Origin: Rubrivivax sp.
GTDB lineage: Bacteria > Pseudomonadota > Gammaproteobacteria > Burkholderiales > Burkholderiaceae_C
Reading direction: 5' to 3'
Assembly: GCA_027485165.1 (NCBI GenBank)
Contig: JAIXRN010000018.1
Span: 1 to 64,000, forward strand
DNA length: 64,000 nt
How positions within the stretch are numbered: position 1 is the first letter of the stretch; each line of letters starts with the position of its first letter. Positions 1 through 9,028 of this stretch are shown one piece after another. Made by a program: the position numbers and the translations under genes. The notes under the pieces are model-generated. The model was not told the DNA's origin and made no database searches. It saw nothing but the letters and a program-made list of their open reading frames with translations.

Positions 1-1294
1 CCACGGCGGGGTGGTCCATCAGGATTTCGTCGACCTCGCGCGGGCTGACCTTTTCGCCGCCGCGGTTGATGATTTCCTTCAGCCGGCCGGTCAGGCTGAC
101 ATAGCCCTCGGCGTCGATCGTGCCCTGGTCCCCGGTACGGAACCAGCCGTTGCGGAAGCCATCGGCATTGGCCTTGGGGTTGTTTTCGTAGCCGGCGGTG
201 ACGTTCGGGCCGCGGATCACGATCTCGCCGATCTCACCCGCACCCAGGATGCCGCCGTCTTCGTCCATGATGGCCACTTCCGGCCCGGCCGCCAGGCCCA
301 CGCTGCCGGGCTTGCGCACCGCCGGCGGCAGCGGGTTGCTGGCCATCTGGTGCGCGGCTTCGGTCATGCCATAGCTTTCGATCAAGGGCGCCTTGAACAC
401 GGCTTCCAGTTCGGCGATGACCTGCGGCGGCATCGACGAAGAAGAAGACCGGATGAAGCGCAGCGGGTGGCGCGCGATCACGTCGGCGCTCTTGGACGCA
501 CGCGACAGGATGGCCTGGTGCATGGTGGGCACGGCCGTGTACCAGCTGGGCTTGGCTTCGTCCATCCAGCCGAAGAACTTCAGCGCATTGAAGCCCGGGG
601 TGCAGAACACCTGCGAACCCGCGGCCAGCGGCGCCAGCACGCCGGCGATGAGCCCGTGGATGTGGAACAGCGGCATGATGTTCAGCCCGCAATCGGCGGC
701 CGTGAACTGCAGCGTGCGGCCGATGTGCGTGGCCGACGCCACCAGGTTGCCCTGCGACAGCGGCACGATCTTCGGCCGCGAGGTGGTGCCGCTGGTGTGC
801 AGCACCATCGACACATCGTCCACCGCGGCGTAGCCAGGATGCGCCGCGGTCGTGCCAGCGTCCGTGCCGTCGCGCGGCACCAGGCTGAAGGTACCGGCGG
901 GCGCATCGGGTGCCACCACCAGGTTCAGCAGGCGCACGCCCAGCTTCTGCGCCACCTCGATGGCGGGCGATGTGCTGTCAGCCTCGACGATCAGCGCCTT
1001 GGCGTTCAGGTCGGACAGGTAGAACTCGAATTCGTCGCCGCGGTAAGCCGGATTCAGCGGCGCGCTGGTCACGCCACTGGCGCAGGCCACGAAGCAGGCC
1101 GCCATTTCGGGGCCGTTGGCCAGCACGATGGCGACACGGTCGCCGCGGCCGATGCCCAACGCGTTCAGCGCCTGCACGGTGGCGTCGATCTGCGCGCGCA
1201 GGCCGCCATGCGTCAGCGCCGGGCGGCCGGGGGCCGAGAGGGCGGGGGCAGCGTCGGCGCCGCGGGCGAGGAGGTCCTTCAGGGTCTGGGCCAT
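1..1294 (-). CDS. AMP-forming acyl-CoA synthetase, oxalate--CoA ligase-like (3' end outside window)
   Basis: This is an ANL-superfamily adenylating enzyme that would activate a carboxylic acid as acyl-AMP and pass it to CoA. Reading inward from the ATG at 1294, 431 residues are visible before the window edge. The ATP-binding loop TSGTTSRPK is at residues 167-175, the adenine motif SYGMTEA near 308-313, GWFRTGD at 383-389 and the hinge GRLKEIINRGGEKVSP at 403-418. The stretch TEAAHQMASNPLPP is close to the equivalent stretch of the oxalyl-CoA synthetase group (plant AAE3, yeast Pcs60), so oxalate is the favoured substrate, but this is inference from one signature. An AAGGAC ribosome-binding site lies just upstream of the ATG. 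The C-terminal lid with the catalytic lysine is mostly missing. Confidence 0.9.
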   Translation of the reverse strand, partial: MAQTLKDLLARGADAAPALSAPGRPALTHGGLRAQIDATVQALNALGIGRGDRVAIVLANGPEMAACFVACASGVTSAPLNPAYRGDEFEFYLSDLNAKALIVEADSTSPAIEVAQKLGVRLLNLVVAPDAPAGTFSLVPRDGTDAGTTAAHPGYAAVDDVSMVLHTSGTTSRPKIVPLSQGNLVASATHIGRTLQFTAADCGLNIMPLFHIHGLIAGVLAPLAAGSQVFCTPGFNALKFFGWMDEAKPSWYTAVPTMHQAILSRASKSADVIARHPLRFIRSSSSSMPPQVIAELEAVFKAPLIESYGMTEAAHQMASNPLPPAVRKPGSVGLAAGPEVAIMDEDGGILGAGEIGEIVIRGPNVTAGYENNPKANADGFRNGWFRTGDQGTIDAEGYVSLTGRLKEIINRGGEKVSPREVDEILMDHPAV

Positions 1295-1342
1295 GCTTGT
1301 CCTTGAAATGGTGTGCTGAGCGGTCCCTCCGCCAGGCGCGGT

Positions 1343-3370
1343 TTATACCCCGCGGCCGCTGCCATCCGCGGCGGCACGCACGGCCCGCGACAGCGCCTGG
1401 GCGCCGGCGTACGGCAGCGGCAGGTACACGGCAGCGGCGGCTTCGGCCACGCGCGCGGCCTGCGGGCTGGGCTGGGGCGATGTGTCGATGACCAGCACGG
1501 CTGCCCCCAGCGCGCGCAGCCGGCGCGCCGCCGCCAGGGCGTCGGCCTCGGCCCGGGCGCGGCCGCCGGTGCCGTCCAGCGCCACGTTGGCGCGACCGTC
1601 GGTCAGCAGCACGGCCACGGCGGTGTCGCCCCGGCGGCGTGCCGCAGCAGCCTGCACGGCCAGGGCGTCGATGCCCGCCGCCAGCGGCGTGCCGCCGCCG
1701 CCCGGCAGGCCAGAGAGCGCCCGCTTCGCGCGCACCAGCGACCGCGTGGGCGGCAGCAGCAGTTCGGCCGCGCGGCCGCGAAAGGCCAGCACCGCGACCT
1801 TGTCGCGGCGCACGTAGCAGTCGGCCAGCAGCAGTTCGACCGCGCCCTTGGCTTCTGCCAGGCGCTGCACCGCCGCCGAGCCCGAAGCGTCGACGGCAAA
1901 CAGCGTGGTGGTCTCGCGCCGCTGGCGCAGCTGGGTGACGTGGAAGTCGTCGGCGCGCACTTCCACGCGGCGTGGCGCGCCCGGGACCGGGGCTTCGCCG
2001 CGACGGCGCAGCTTCTGCCAGGGCACAGCGGCGCGCAGGGTTTCGATCACGTTCAGGCGCTGGCCGGCGCGCGGCTCGCCGCGCCGCACGCCCACTGGCC
2101 GGCCGCGTTTGCCAGCCTTCTGCAGCGCACCTGAAACGCCAGCTGCGCGCGCGGCCTGGCGCGCCGCCTGGCCGGCCTGGCTGGCCTTCAGGCTGGCCAG
2201 CAGGTCGGGCGGGAGCGCCGCCAGGGCGGCCTGCAGCACGAGTTCGTCCAACGCGCCGGGCGGTAAGTCGGGCAGCTCATCGTCGGCGTCGGGCGGTACG
2301 TCCGGCGCTTCATCAGCAGGCGGCGGCGCCGCGTCTTCCGGCTCGGGCGGGGGTTCGGCAGGGTCGGCCGGGTCTGCGGGCGGAGGTTCTTCGGGCGCGG
2401 CAGCGTCCTCGGGCTGATCCGGGGGCGGGGCGGCCGGCAGCCGCGTGGCACGCGGGGCCAGCACCAGGCGCGCGGCCACGGCCATGTCTTCGGCCAGCAC
2501 CTCGTCTTGTTCGTGCAGCGCGGCATGCGCGCGCGCCACGCACAGGGCCTGCAGGCAGGCGCGGGGGGAATCCACGCCCAGCGCAGCGGCGGCCGTGCAC
2601 AGCGCGTGCAGCAGTGCATCGGGTACTTGCAATGCGACGTGGCGCTGGCGGGCGGCGGCCAGCTCGGCGGGCGACATCAGGAAGGCGTCGTCGCTGTCCA
2701 GCGCCAGGCGTGGGGGCACCGGGCCCAGGTCCAGCAGCAGGGCCAGGCGGTCACGCAATGCGGCGGGCAGGGCTTCGTCAGGCCCCAGGCCCGGGCCCAG
2801 GCCAGGCGGCGGACTTTCGCTTTCGTCCAGCGCCACGACGCCAAAGCGCGCCGGATGCGACAGCGCCACGCCATCGCGTTCGGCCACCACCACGCCGCGG
2901 TCCATGGCTGCGGCCAGGCGCGCCACGGTGCCGCTGTCCAGCCGTTCGGCCATGGCCAGCAGCAGCAGGCCGCCATGGCTGTCGGCCAGCAGGCCACGCT
3001 GCGCCACGGGGCGGCCAGCCTGCAGGGTGGCGGTCAGGTCCAGGCCGCCGAGCAGCCGGTCATCGCGGATGTGCAGCGGCAGCCGATGCAGCGGCGTGCC
3101 AGCCCCAAGCTGCTGGCGCAGCAGGGCCAGCCACCGGTCGCGCACCGGGCCGGCCGCGGCGTGCAGGGCCAGGCCGATGCCTGGCGGGTCGATGGCCAGC
3201 AGCAGCAGGGCCAGCACAGCGTCGGCCCAGCGTTCGCCAGGCAAGTCGGCGGGGTCAGGTGTTGCGGTGGTCTCGGCGGGCATGGCAGCGGGCGAGGCAG
3301 AGCGGGCCTCGGCGAGCGCGAAGGAAGGCGCGGCAGAGGGCGCCGAAGCAGGCGCCTTCGGGGCAGACAT
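1343..3370 (-). CDS. bchD: Magnesium chelatase subunit D (BchD)
   Basis: BchD, with BchI and BchH, inserts Mg2+ into protoporphyrin IX, the first committed step to bacteriochlorophyll. The 675-residue protein has a degenerate AAA-like N-terminal half and an acidic proline-rich linker. Its C-terminal integrin-I/VWA domain starts near residue 489 with the MIDAS sequence DASGS at 494-498 and a later LLTDGRANV strand. The AAA part lacks a clear Walker A motif, as expected for D subunits. The start is the ATG at 3370, which overlaps the bchI stop as TGATG; an in-frame TTG one codon earlier is less likely. bchH is not in the window, so this pair lies apart from at least part of the photosynthesis genes. 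Confidence 0.93.
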   Translation of the reverse strand: MSAPKAPASAPSAAPSFALAEARSASPAAMPAETTATPDPADLPGERWADAVLALLLLAIDPPGIGLALHAAAGPVRDRWLALLRQQLGAGTPLHRLPLHIRDDRLLGGLDLTATLQAGRPVAQRGLLADSHGGLLLLAMAERLDSGTVARLAAAMDRGVVVAERDGVALSHPARFGVVALDESESPPPGLGPGLGPDEALPAALRDRLALLLDLGPVPPRLALDSDDAFLMSPAELAAARQRHVALQVPDALLHALCTAAAALGVDSPRACLQALCVARAHAALHEQDEVLAEDMAVAARLVLAPRATRLPAAPPPDQPEDAAAPEEPPPADPADPAEPPPEPEDAAPPPADEAPDVPPDADDELPDLPPGALDELVLQAALAALPPDLLASLKASQAGQAARQAARAAGVSGALQKAGKRGRPVGVRRGEPRAGQRLNVIETLRAAVPWQKLRRRGEAPVPGAPRRVEVRADDFHVTQLRQRRETTTLFAVDASGSAAVQRLAEAKGAVELLLADCYVRRDKVAVLAFRGRAAELLLPPTRSLVRAKRALSGLPGGGGTPLAAGIDALAVQAAAARRRGDTAVAVLLTDGRANVALDGTGGRARAEADALAAARRLRALGAAVLVIDTSPQPSPQAARVAEAAAAVYLPLPYAGAQALSRAVRAAADGSGRGV

Positions 3371-4467
3371 CAAGCCGACGCGGGCAGCGCTGCAGGCGTG
3401 GCCGGGGTCAGGGCCGGGGGGGCACTGACGGCGCCGACCGCCGGCGCGAAGAGCTCGGCCATCGCACGTTCCACGCGCGCGCTGGACCCGGTGTCGTCCA
3501 GCGGGTTGCGGCGCAGCCGGTGACGCAGAGCCGAAGGCGCCACGCGCTGCAGGTGCGCCGGCGCCACCACGCTGGCGCCTTCCAGCGCCGCCAGCGCACG
3601 CGCGGCGCGCATCAGCGTGAGTTCACCGCGCAGGCCGTCTGTGCCCAGCGCCAGGCACAGGGCAGACGCTTTTTCCAGCACCGCGTCGGGTACCTGCACG
3701 TCGGGCAGGCGCTTGCGCCCGGCCGTCAGGCGCTTGCGCACGCGTTCGTCTTCGGCCGCCCAGGCCTGGGTGAAGGCCTGCGGGTCGCGTTCGAAGGCGT
3801 CGCGACGCTTCACCACGTCGATGCGTGTGGGCACGTCGGTGGGCGTCTTCACTTCCACGCTCAGGCCGAAACGGTCCAGCAGCTGCGGGCGCAGTTCGCC
3901 TTCTTCGGGGTTGCCGCTGCCCACCAACACGAAGCGCGCCGGGTGGCGCACGCTCAGCCCTTCGCGTTCGACGACGTTTTCGCCCGATGCGGCGACGTCA
4001 ATGAGCAGGTCGACCAGGTGGTCTTCGAGCAGGTTGACTTCGTCGATGTACAGGAAGCCGCGGTTGGCGCGCGCCAGCAGCCCGGGCTCGAAGGCCTTGA
4101 CGCCCTGCGACAGCGCGCGTTCCAGGTCCAGCGCACCCACCACGCGGTCTTCGGTGGCGCCCAGCGGCAGGTCAACCACGGGCACCGGCACGAGTTCGGA
4201 CTTGGGCTTCTTGCCGGCGGGCTTCAACGCCGGGCACTGTTCGCAGGCCCCGGCGCCGCCTTCGGGCGCGCAGTGGTAGCGGCAGCCCACGACCGCGCGC
4301 ATGGGCGGTAGCAGCGCTGCCAGGCCGCGAACGGCCGTGCTCTTGCCAGTGCCGCGGTCGCCGAAGACCAGCACGCCGCCGACGCTGGGGTCAACGGCCG
4401 CGATCAGGATCGCGAGCTTCATCTCGTCCTGCCCGACGATGGCAGAGAAGGGGAAGGTCAGGGACAT
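3370..4467 (-). CDS. bchI: Magnesium chelatase ATPase subunit I (BchI)
   Basis: BchI is the AAA+ ATPase ring that drives Mg2+ insertion into protoporphyrin IX together with BchD and BchH. The 365-residue protein shows Walker [10 protein letters not shown] at 36-44, Walker [11 protein letters not shown] at 138-147 and the conserved [20 protein letters not shown] region around 183-202. A cysteine cluster (Cys62, Cys66, Cys75, Cys78) lies in the N-terminal insert usual for bacterial BchI. Length fits the family. bchI and bchD overlap by one base, which implies translational coupling. The strong match of the ATEDRV...[16 protein letters not shown] segment to phototroph BchI argues against a cobaltochelatase. 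Confidence 0.95.
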   Translation of the reverse strand: MSLTFPFSAIVGQDEMKLAILIAAVDPSVGGVLVFGDRGTGKSTAVRGLAALLPPMRAVVGCRYHCAPEGGAGACEQCPALKPAGKKPKSELVPVPVVDLPLGATEDRVVGALDLERALSQGVKAFEPGLLARANRGFLYIDEVNLLEDHLVDLLIDVAASGENVVEREGLSVRHPARFVLVGSGNPEEGELRPQLLDRFGLSVEVKTPTDVPTRIDVVKRRDAFERDPQAFTQAWAAEDERVRKRLTAGRKRLPDVQVPDAVLEKASALCLALGTDGLRGELTLMRAARALAALEGASVVAPAHLQRVAPSALRHRLRRNPLDDTGSSARVERAMAELFAPAVGAVSAPPALTPATPAALPASA

Positions 4468-4519
4468 CGGCTGGGCTCTTGAAATGGGGCAGCAGGGTGC
4501 ACGGCTGGCGCTGGCCGCG

Positions 4520-5827
4520 TCAATGCGCCACCGCGGCGCGTTCGCGCGCCTCGGCGTTGTGGATGCGGCGGCGCGCGCGGCGAATGGCCATCAGCGATGC
4601 CACCGCCACCACGGGTACCGACAGGCCGACGATGAGTTCGGTGTTCAGCGGCGCGCCGGTCGACTTCGCGGCTTTGACGACGTAGCCCACCAGCCCCGCC
4701 ACGTAGTAGCAGATCGCCGCCACCGACAGGCCTTCCACCGTCTGCTGCAGCCGCAGCTGCAGCTTGGCGCGGCGGTCCATGCTGGCGAGCAGGGCCTGGC
4801 TCTGCTTTTCGCGCGCAATGCCCACCCGGGTGGCCAGCAGGCCGCTGGCCTGGGCCACGCGTTCAGACAGGTCATGCAGGCGCTGCGACACCGTCTGGCA
4901 GGTGGTCACGGCCGGGGTGAAGCGGCGGGCCATGAATTCCTCGATCGTCTGCAGGCCGCGGATGCGCTGTTCGCGCAGTTCGCCGATGCGTGTGCGCACC
5001 AGTTCGCTGTAGGCGCGGCAGGCGCCGAAGCGGAACTGGCTGGCCGCCAGGCTTCTTTCGACTTCGGCGGCCAGCCGCGTGAGTTCCTGCAGCAGCTGTT
5101 CGTCGGCACCGTCTTCACGCGCGATGCCGTCGGTCAGCTCGGCCAGACTCTTTTCGACCGCTACGATGCGCGGACTCTGGCGGCGCGCAATCGGCAGCGC
5201 CAGCAGGGCCAGCATGCGGTAGGCGTCGATCTCGAACAGGCGCTGCAGCATGCGGCCGGCCTGGTTCAGCGTGAAGCCGTTGTCCAGCAGCAGGAAGCGC
5301 GCACGGCCGTCGGCGTGCAGCCGGAAGTCGGTGAAGGCATGGCCGGCGCCGCCGCCGATGGTGGACCCCAGCACCGGGTTGCCGCCGAAGTAGCGCGCCA
5401 AGGTGGCTGCGTCCGGCGGCGTGGCCTGGCCCGGCAGCAGCAGGGCATGGGCTGCAGCCACGGTCTGGCCCGGCAGGGCGTTCAGCCAGCCAGGCGGCAG
5501 CAGGTGGGCCGCGGTGGTGTCGAAGTTGTCGCCAGCGTCGCCAGCCGCGAAAAAGGTGAAGCCCGAAAACTCGCCGTGCCGTTCCCATTTCAGGCGCAGC
5601 GGGCCCAACGTGGTGCTGAACTGAGTGGTACCCGCAGCGGGCGGCGGGACCGAAAACATCGCGCACAGATTGGCCAGGTGCTGCGCTTCGGCGCCGCGGT
5701 CTTCGCTGTCCATCAACACGGCCACATAACTGGCGCGTGTGGGGGTATTCAGGGGCTCCGGGGGCCGCGCATGCACCTCGTCGGCCAGGGCCAGGCGTTC
5801 GGGGTGGTTGGACGGCAGCATCGGCAT
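4520..5827 (-). CDS. DUF3422 family membrane protein
   Basis: This is a 435-residue conserved proteobacterial protein of unknown function. The N-terminal signature [20 protein letters not shown] is typical of DUF3422. A long central helical region (about residues 200-350) is followed by two C-terminal hydrophobic segments ([19 protein letters not shown] and [18 protein letters not shown]) and a basic tail, so the protein is likely anchored in the inner membrane by its C-terminus. The frame stays open far upstream, but homology begins right after the ATG at 5827; a second ATG two codons later is possible. No strong ribosome-binding site is seen. It lies 52 bases downstream... in map order, between bchI and a plus-strand small gene; no functional link to bacteriochlorophyll is shown. 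Confidence 0.85.
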   Translation of the reverse strand: MPMLPSNHPERLALADEVHARPPEPLNTPTRASYVAVLMDSEDRGAEAQHLANLCAMFSVPPPAAGTTQFSTTLGPLRLKWERHGEFSGFTFFAAGDAGDNFDTTAAHLLPPGWLNALPGQTVAAAHALLLPGQATPPDAATLARYFGGNPVLGSTIGGGAGHAFTDFRLHADGRARFLLLDNGFTLNQAGRMLQRLFEIDAYRMLALLALPIARRQSPRIVAVEKSLAELTDGIAREDGADEQLLQELTRLAAEVERSLAASQFRFGACRAYSELVRTRIGELREQRIRGLQTIEEFMARRFTPAVTTCQTVSQRLHDLSERVAQASGLLATRVGIAREKQSQALLASMDRRAKLQLRLQQTVEGLSVAAICYYVAGLVGYVVKAAKSTGAPLNTELIVGLSVPVVAVASLMAIRRARRRIHNAEARERAAVAH

Positions 5828-6008
5828 GGGCAGGTAGCACGCTGCCGGGGCAGCCTGCAGGGCGGGCAACAGCCTTGAAGTATGGCATCCACCACCCTGC
5901 ACCACGTTTCCGGGGGGCCAGGGGCAGCCCCGGGTGCGACCCCACGAGAAGTCTGGGACAATACTTGCTTCGCGTTGATCGGGGTGCCCTCCCTGCCTGC
6001 CAGCCGCC

Positions 6009-6305
6009 ATGACCACACGCCGCACCAACACCCAAGCCCTTCCCGCCACGCCGGCCGCCACCAGCTCCAGCGGCCCCAAGCTGCGCCAGACGCAAGCCGA
6101 ATACACCGCCGCGCGCCCGAACGCCGAGCCCGGCGTGAAGCCGATGATGTCCAGTTCGAAGATGTACGTGTGCATCAAATGCCACGCCAACTTCAAGACT
6201 GGCGACGGCAAGCCTGATCCGCGCTTGCGCGGCCTGGGCCGCTGCAACAACTGCCTGGGTGTGGCCGCAGGCAACGGCACGGCGACCCCCACGCCCACGG
6301 CCTGA
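6009..6305 (+). CDS. Small CxxC/CxxC putative zinc-ribbon protein
   Basis: A 98-residue protein of unknown function. The first half is rich in Thr, Ala and Pro; the second half has two CxxC pairs (VCIKCHANF and RCNNCLG) about 23 residues apart, which suggests a small zinc-binding ribbon. Codon third positions are strongly GC, as in neighbouring true genes. It is transcribed away from the DUF3422 gene and is followed by a clear terminator hairpin at 6354-6373, which supports it being a real single-gene unit. No convincing ribosome-binding site precedes the ATG, so the start is provisional. Confidence 0.55.
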   Translation: MTTRRTNTQALPATPAATSSSGPKLRQTQAEYTAARPNAEPGVKPMMSSSKMYVCIKCHANFKTGDGKPDPRLRGLGRCNNCLGVAAGNGTATPTPTA

Positions 6306-6353
6306 CGCCCACAGGCCCCAGCCGGCACCCGGCCGGCCAGAGCTGGAAAACAC

Positions 6354-6373
6354 AACGGCCCTGCGGGGCCGTT
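6354..6373. terminator. Bidirectional terminator hairpin
   Basis: A perfect 8-bp stem AACGGCCC/GGGCCGTT with loop TGCG lies between two convergent genes. Read on the minus strand it is followed by TGTGTTTTCC, and on the plus strand by GCTATTTC, so it could stop transcripts from both sides. Confidence 0.7.
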
Positions 6374-6402
6374 GCTATTTCTGCCGCGCTGTACAGCCGC
6401 CG

Positions 6403-6807
6403 TCAGCCTCCCGACAGCGCCAACAGCAGCCCCACGGCCGACCCAGGCGACAGCGTGTAGGGCTCGAAACGGTCGCTGCCGCCAAAGCGCAGGAACTGAT
6501 CGCGCCCGCTGGCGTCGGCGGCGGCAAAACCCATCGCCCAGCGCCCGAACAGCCGCTCGTCCACCGTCTGCACCGACAGCAGCACCACATGGCGATGGCG
6601 CTTGTCCTGCGCGATGCGGCCAAAGGTCTCGCTCACCGGTTCGCGCCGGCCTTCCAGCACCTGCAGGAAGGCGCCGCTGTCGAAGATCAGCATGCCCGTG
6701 ATCTGGCTGCGCGCATTGGCGGCCCGCGCGTGGTCGACGATGTCCTGCACGGCCGCAGGCGTCAGCGGCTGGCTGGGTTCGCTGGCGTAGATCAGGCGGG
6801 TCAGCAT
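6403..6807 (-). CDS. BLUF-domain blue-light photoreceptor
   Basis: A stand-alone 134-residue BLUF protein that should bind FAD and sense blue light. Key residues are visible: Tyr7 in RLIYAS, Asn31, the flavin-contacting Gln49 in FLQVLEG, and the C-terminal FGRWAMGF segment with Trp90 and Met92. There is no fused output domain, as in PixD/short-BLUF proteins, so it must signal through a partner protein. The frame is open further upstream, but the ATG at 6807 has a GGAGA ribosome-binding site seven bases before it and starts exactly at the BLUF fold. It ends at the shared terminator. Its position near bchID fits light control in a phototroph, but a direct link is inference. Confidence 0.9.
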   Translation of the reverse strand: MLTRLIYASEPSQPLTPAAVQDIVDHARAANARSQITGMLIFDSGAFLQVLEGRREPVSETFGRIAQDKRHRHVVLLSVQTVDERLFGRWAMGFAAADASGRDQFLRFGGSDRFEPYTLSPGSAVGLLLALSGG

Positions 6808-6860
6808 CGGCGGTCTCCGTTCGGCGGGTTTTGGGGCGCGGCGTGCGCGGCTGCGCAGGT

Positions 6861-6900
6861 CGGCCAGGGTCCGCCAGGGTCCGCCAGGGTCCGCCAGCAT
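6861..6900. repeat. 10-bp tandem repeat in leader of BLUF gene
   Basis: Four 10-base units in a row, two exact copies of CCGCCAGGGT flanked by one copy with a single change and one with a divergent end. The array sits about 55 bases upstream of the BLUF start codon and may vary in copy number. Confidence 0.75.
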
Positions 6901-6960
6901 AGGCCGCGGCTCCAGCCGCAAGCCTTCGGGAAGCCGGCTCAAAACCCACGAGATCGTGTC

Positions 6961-6987
6961 TTCAGTTTGTATCGGTGCTTCCGATAC
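6961..6987 (+). promoter_or_regulatory. Sigma-28 (FliA)-like promoter of the chemotaxis operon
   Basis: The sequence TTCAGTTT, 11 bases, TCCGATAC matches the FliA consensus TAAAGTTT-N11-GCCGATAA at 12 of 16 positions with the exact spacing. A transcript would start near 6994, about 38 bases before the first mcp start codon. The same bases form a perfect 7-bp inverted repeat (GTATCGG/CCGATAC, 6969-6987), which could be coincidental or an operator. Confidence 0.6.
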
Positions 6988-7031
6988 TGCAGTTGTGCAG
7001 CTGCCAACAACGCAAAACTGAAACTTTTGTC

Positions 7032-8261
7032 ATGGACAAAGAGTGGACAAACCACCCAGAACCTGTCCACGGGCCGGCTTCGGGCCTGCGGCACGTAGGG
7101 CTTAACAAGCTGGCTGCAGCGGGCCTGTGGCTGGCAGCGGGGGCCGCCCTGCTGGCAGACCAGCTGCTGGGGGCAGCGGCGGCCTGGGCTGCGCTGGGTG
7201 GCCTGGCGGGCTGGTCGGCCTGGCGTCAATGGCGGCACCAGCTTCAGGCTGCGGCCTGGGCCAGGCTGCCGCCCGGCACCGTCTACTCGCCCACCTTCGG
7301 TTCCGACCGCGCCAGCCCGGCCGCGGCCACGGCCACGCTGCTGCAGCGCCTGGACGAAGCCGCCCGCACCTGGACCACGCACCTGGGCACCGCCCAGGCG
7401 CAGATGCGCGAAGCCACCGACCAGCTGCTGCAGGGTTTCAGCCAGATCCTGGAGCAGCTGGACACCATCGTCAGCCCACAGGACAGCGCTGGCCATGCCA
7501 GCATCGACGCCCGCGCCGCCGTGCTGGCCCAGTGCGAAACCCAGCTGCAGGGCCTGATCGAACGCTTCCACGGCTTCGTGCAGTCGCGCGAAGAGATGAT
7601 GGGTTCGGTGCGCACCCTGTCGGGCGCATCGGCCGGACTGCGCGACATGGCCGAAGACGTGGCCAAGCTGGCGCGCCAGACCAACTTGCTGTCCATCAAC
7701 GCCGCCATCGAAGCGGCACGCGCCGGCCCGGGCGGGCGCGGCTTCGCGGTGGTAGCCACCGAAGTGCGGCGGCTGTCGGCCGAATCAGGCGACACCGGGC
7801 GGCGCATCGGCGAACGCGTGAACGACTTCGGCGCTTGCATGCAGCAGGCCCTGGACCAGGCCGCGCAGCACACGGAACACGACGCCCAGGTCATCCACGA
7901 CAGCGAAGCCACCATCCAGCGCGTGGTGGGCGAAGTCGACGACGCCGTGGGCGCACTGAACCGCCGCGCGGCAGAACTGAGCGAGCGCGGCGCGCTGGTG
8001 AAGGCCCAGGTGGAACAGCTGATGGTGGCCTTCCAGTTCCAGGACCGGGTGCACCAGATCGTCGACCAGGTGGGCGGGTCGATCCAGGCCGCCGTGGCGC
8101 GGCTGGCCCAGACCCTGCCGCAGGGCCAGACCCCGCCGGCCGCCGAATGGCAGGCCCTGCTGGGCAGCGGCTACACCACCGAAGAACAGCGCGCCGTGGC
8201 CGCAGGCCGGCCGCGCCAGGCCGCAGCGCCCCAGGCCGGCACCGAGACCACCTTCTTCTGA
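7032..8261 (+). CDS. Methyl-accepting chemotaxis protein
   Basis: A chemoreceptor of 409 residues that should control the CheA kinase. Near the N-terminus there are two adjacent hydrophobic stretches (about residues 27-60) with almost no periplasmic loop, so it is membrane-bound but lacks a large external sensor. There follows a helical region and the signalling hairpin [34 protein letters not shown], the CheA/CheW contact tip. The C-terminus has no NWETF-like tether. The ATG at 7032 is chosen because it lies about 38 bases after the predicted transcription start; an upstream in-frame ATG would overlap the promoter. It is the first gene of the che operon. Confidence 0.88.
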   Translation: MDKEWTNHPEPVHGPASGLRHVGLNKLAAAGLWLAAGAALLADQLLGAAAAWAALGGLAGWSAWRQWRHQLQAAAWARLPPGTVYSPTFGSDRASPAAATATLLQRLDEAARTWTTHLGTAQAQMREATDQLLQGFSQILEQLDTIVSPQDSAGHASIDARAAVLAQCETQLQGLIERFHGFVQSREEMMGSVRTLSGASAGLRDMAEDVAKLARQTNLLSINAAIEAARAGPGGRGFAVVATEVRRLSAESGDTGRRIGERVNDFGACMQQALDQAAQHTEHDAQVIHDSEATIQRVVGEVDDAVGALNRRAAELSERGALVKAQVEQLMVAFQFQDRVHQIVDQVGGSIQAAVARLAQTLPQGQTPPAAEWQALLGSGYTTEEQRAVAAGRPRQAAAPQAGTETTFF

Positions 8262-8301
8262 CCGCGGCCCGCCCGCAGGCCCTTCCCCCTTCGCGCCCAC
8301 C

Positions 8302-8673
8302 ATGCCCAAGACCATCCTGATCGTCGACGACTCAAGTTCGCTGCGCACCGTCGTGAAGCTCGCGCTGACGCGTGCCGGCTACGACGTGCTGGAAGCCGGT
8401 GACGGCCGCGAAGCCCTGGCGGTGCTGGAAAAAGCGGCCAAGGTGCACCTGGTCGTGAGCGACGTGAACATGCCGCAGATGGACGGCATCAGCTTCGTGA
8501 AGCAGCTGAAGCTGCACCCGCGCCACAAGTTCGTGCCCGTGATCATGCTCACCACCGAAGGCCAGGACGCCAAGAAGCAAGAAGGCCGCGCCGCGGGCGC
8601 CAAGGCCTGGATCGTCAAGCCCTTCAACCCACCGCAGCTGCTGGACGCCGTGTCCAAGCTCATCCTGCCCTGA
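8302..8673 (+). CDS. cheY: CheY-type single-domain response regulator
   Basis: A 123-residue receiver domain and nothing else. All active-site residues are present: Asp9 and Asp10 (acidic pocket), Asp54 (phosphoacceptor, in SDVNMPQMDG), Thr84 and Lys106 (IVKPF). In this operon it is the expected target of CheA phosphotransfer and would act on the flagellar switch or serve as a phosphate sink. It lies 40 bases after the mcp gene and 37 before the STAS gene. Confidence 0.93.
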   Translation: MPKTILIVDDSSSLRTVVKLALTRAGYDVLEAGDGREALAVLEKAAKVHLVVSDVNMPQMDGISFVKQLKLHPRHKFVPVIMLTTEGQDAKKQEGRAAGAKAWIVKPFNPPQLLDAVSKLILP

Positions 8674-8710
8674 CCCGGCAGCCCCCAGATCCACGCCGGC
8701 GGAGCACGCG

Positions 8711-9028
8711 ATGACCGAACCCACCCCTGCTGCCGAAGGCCCGCCCGTGCTGGCCCTGCCGCCCGAACTGACGATCTACACGGCTGGGGAACTGCACCCG
8801 CAGTGGCTGGCCTGGCTGGAGCGGGACACCGCCCTCGTCGACGGCCGCGCGGTCGACCAGGTGGACGGCGCCGGGCTGCAGCTGCTGCTGTCGCTGGCCC
8901 ATGCCCTGGCCCAGCGCGGCCGCAGCCTGCAACTGCAATCGCCCAGCAGAGCCCTGGCCGAGGGCTGCTGTGGCCTGGGCCTGGCCGCCTGGCTGCAGGA
9001 CCACACGGCCGCCGAGGTGGCGGCATGA
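8711..9028 (+). CDS. STAS-domain protein of the chemotaxis operon
   Basis: A 105-residue protein with the fold of a STAS (SpoIIAA-like) domain: the core LVDGRAVDQVDGAGLQLLLSLAHAL aligns with the helix-1 region of such proteins. The phosphorylatable Ser/Thr normally found before the AG pair is replaced by Gly (VDGAGL), so regulation by serine phosphorylation is unlikely. STAS proteins of this kind occur before cheA in many beta- and gammaproteobacterial che operons; their role there is poorly defined. Its TGA overlaps the cheA start as ATGA, so translation is coupled. Confidence 0.82.
   Translation: MTEPTPAAEGPPVLALPPELTIYTAGELHPQWLAWLERDTALVDGRAVDQVDGAGLQLLLSLAHALAQRGRSLQLQSPSRALAEGCCGLGLAAWLQDHTAAEVAA

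Noticed and set aside
11..1306. Plus-strand 431-codon open frame
   Set aside because: It is antisense to the acyl-CoA synthetase gene, whose motifs are clear; the plus-strand product is low-complexity and rich in His, Arg and Gly.
1972..4311. Plus-strand 779-codon open frame across bchD/bchI
   Set aside because: Antisense to two well-supported genes and made of Arg/Ala/Pro-rich sequence.
5828..6949. N-terminal extension of the DUF3422 frame to 6949
   Set aside because: The extension covers the BLUF gene on the same strand in another frame and has no homology; the DUF3422 signature starts at 5827.
6969..6987. Inverted repeat read as a stand-alone operator or terminator
   Set aside because: Its bases coincide with the promoter elements, so symmetry alone is not enough to call a separate site.
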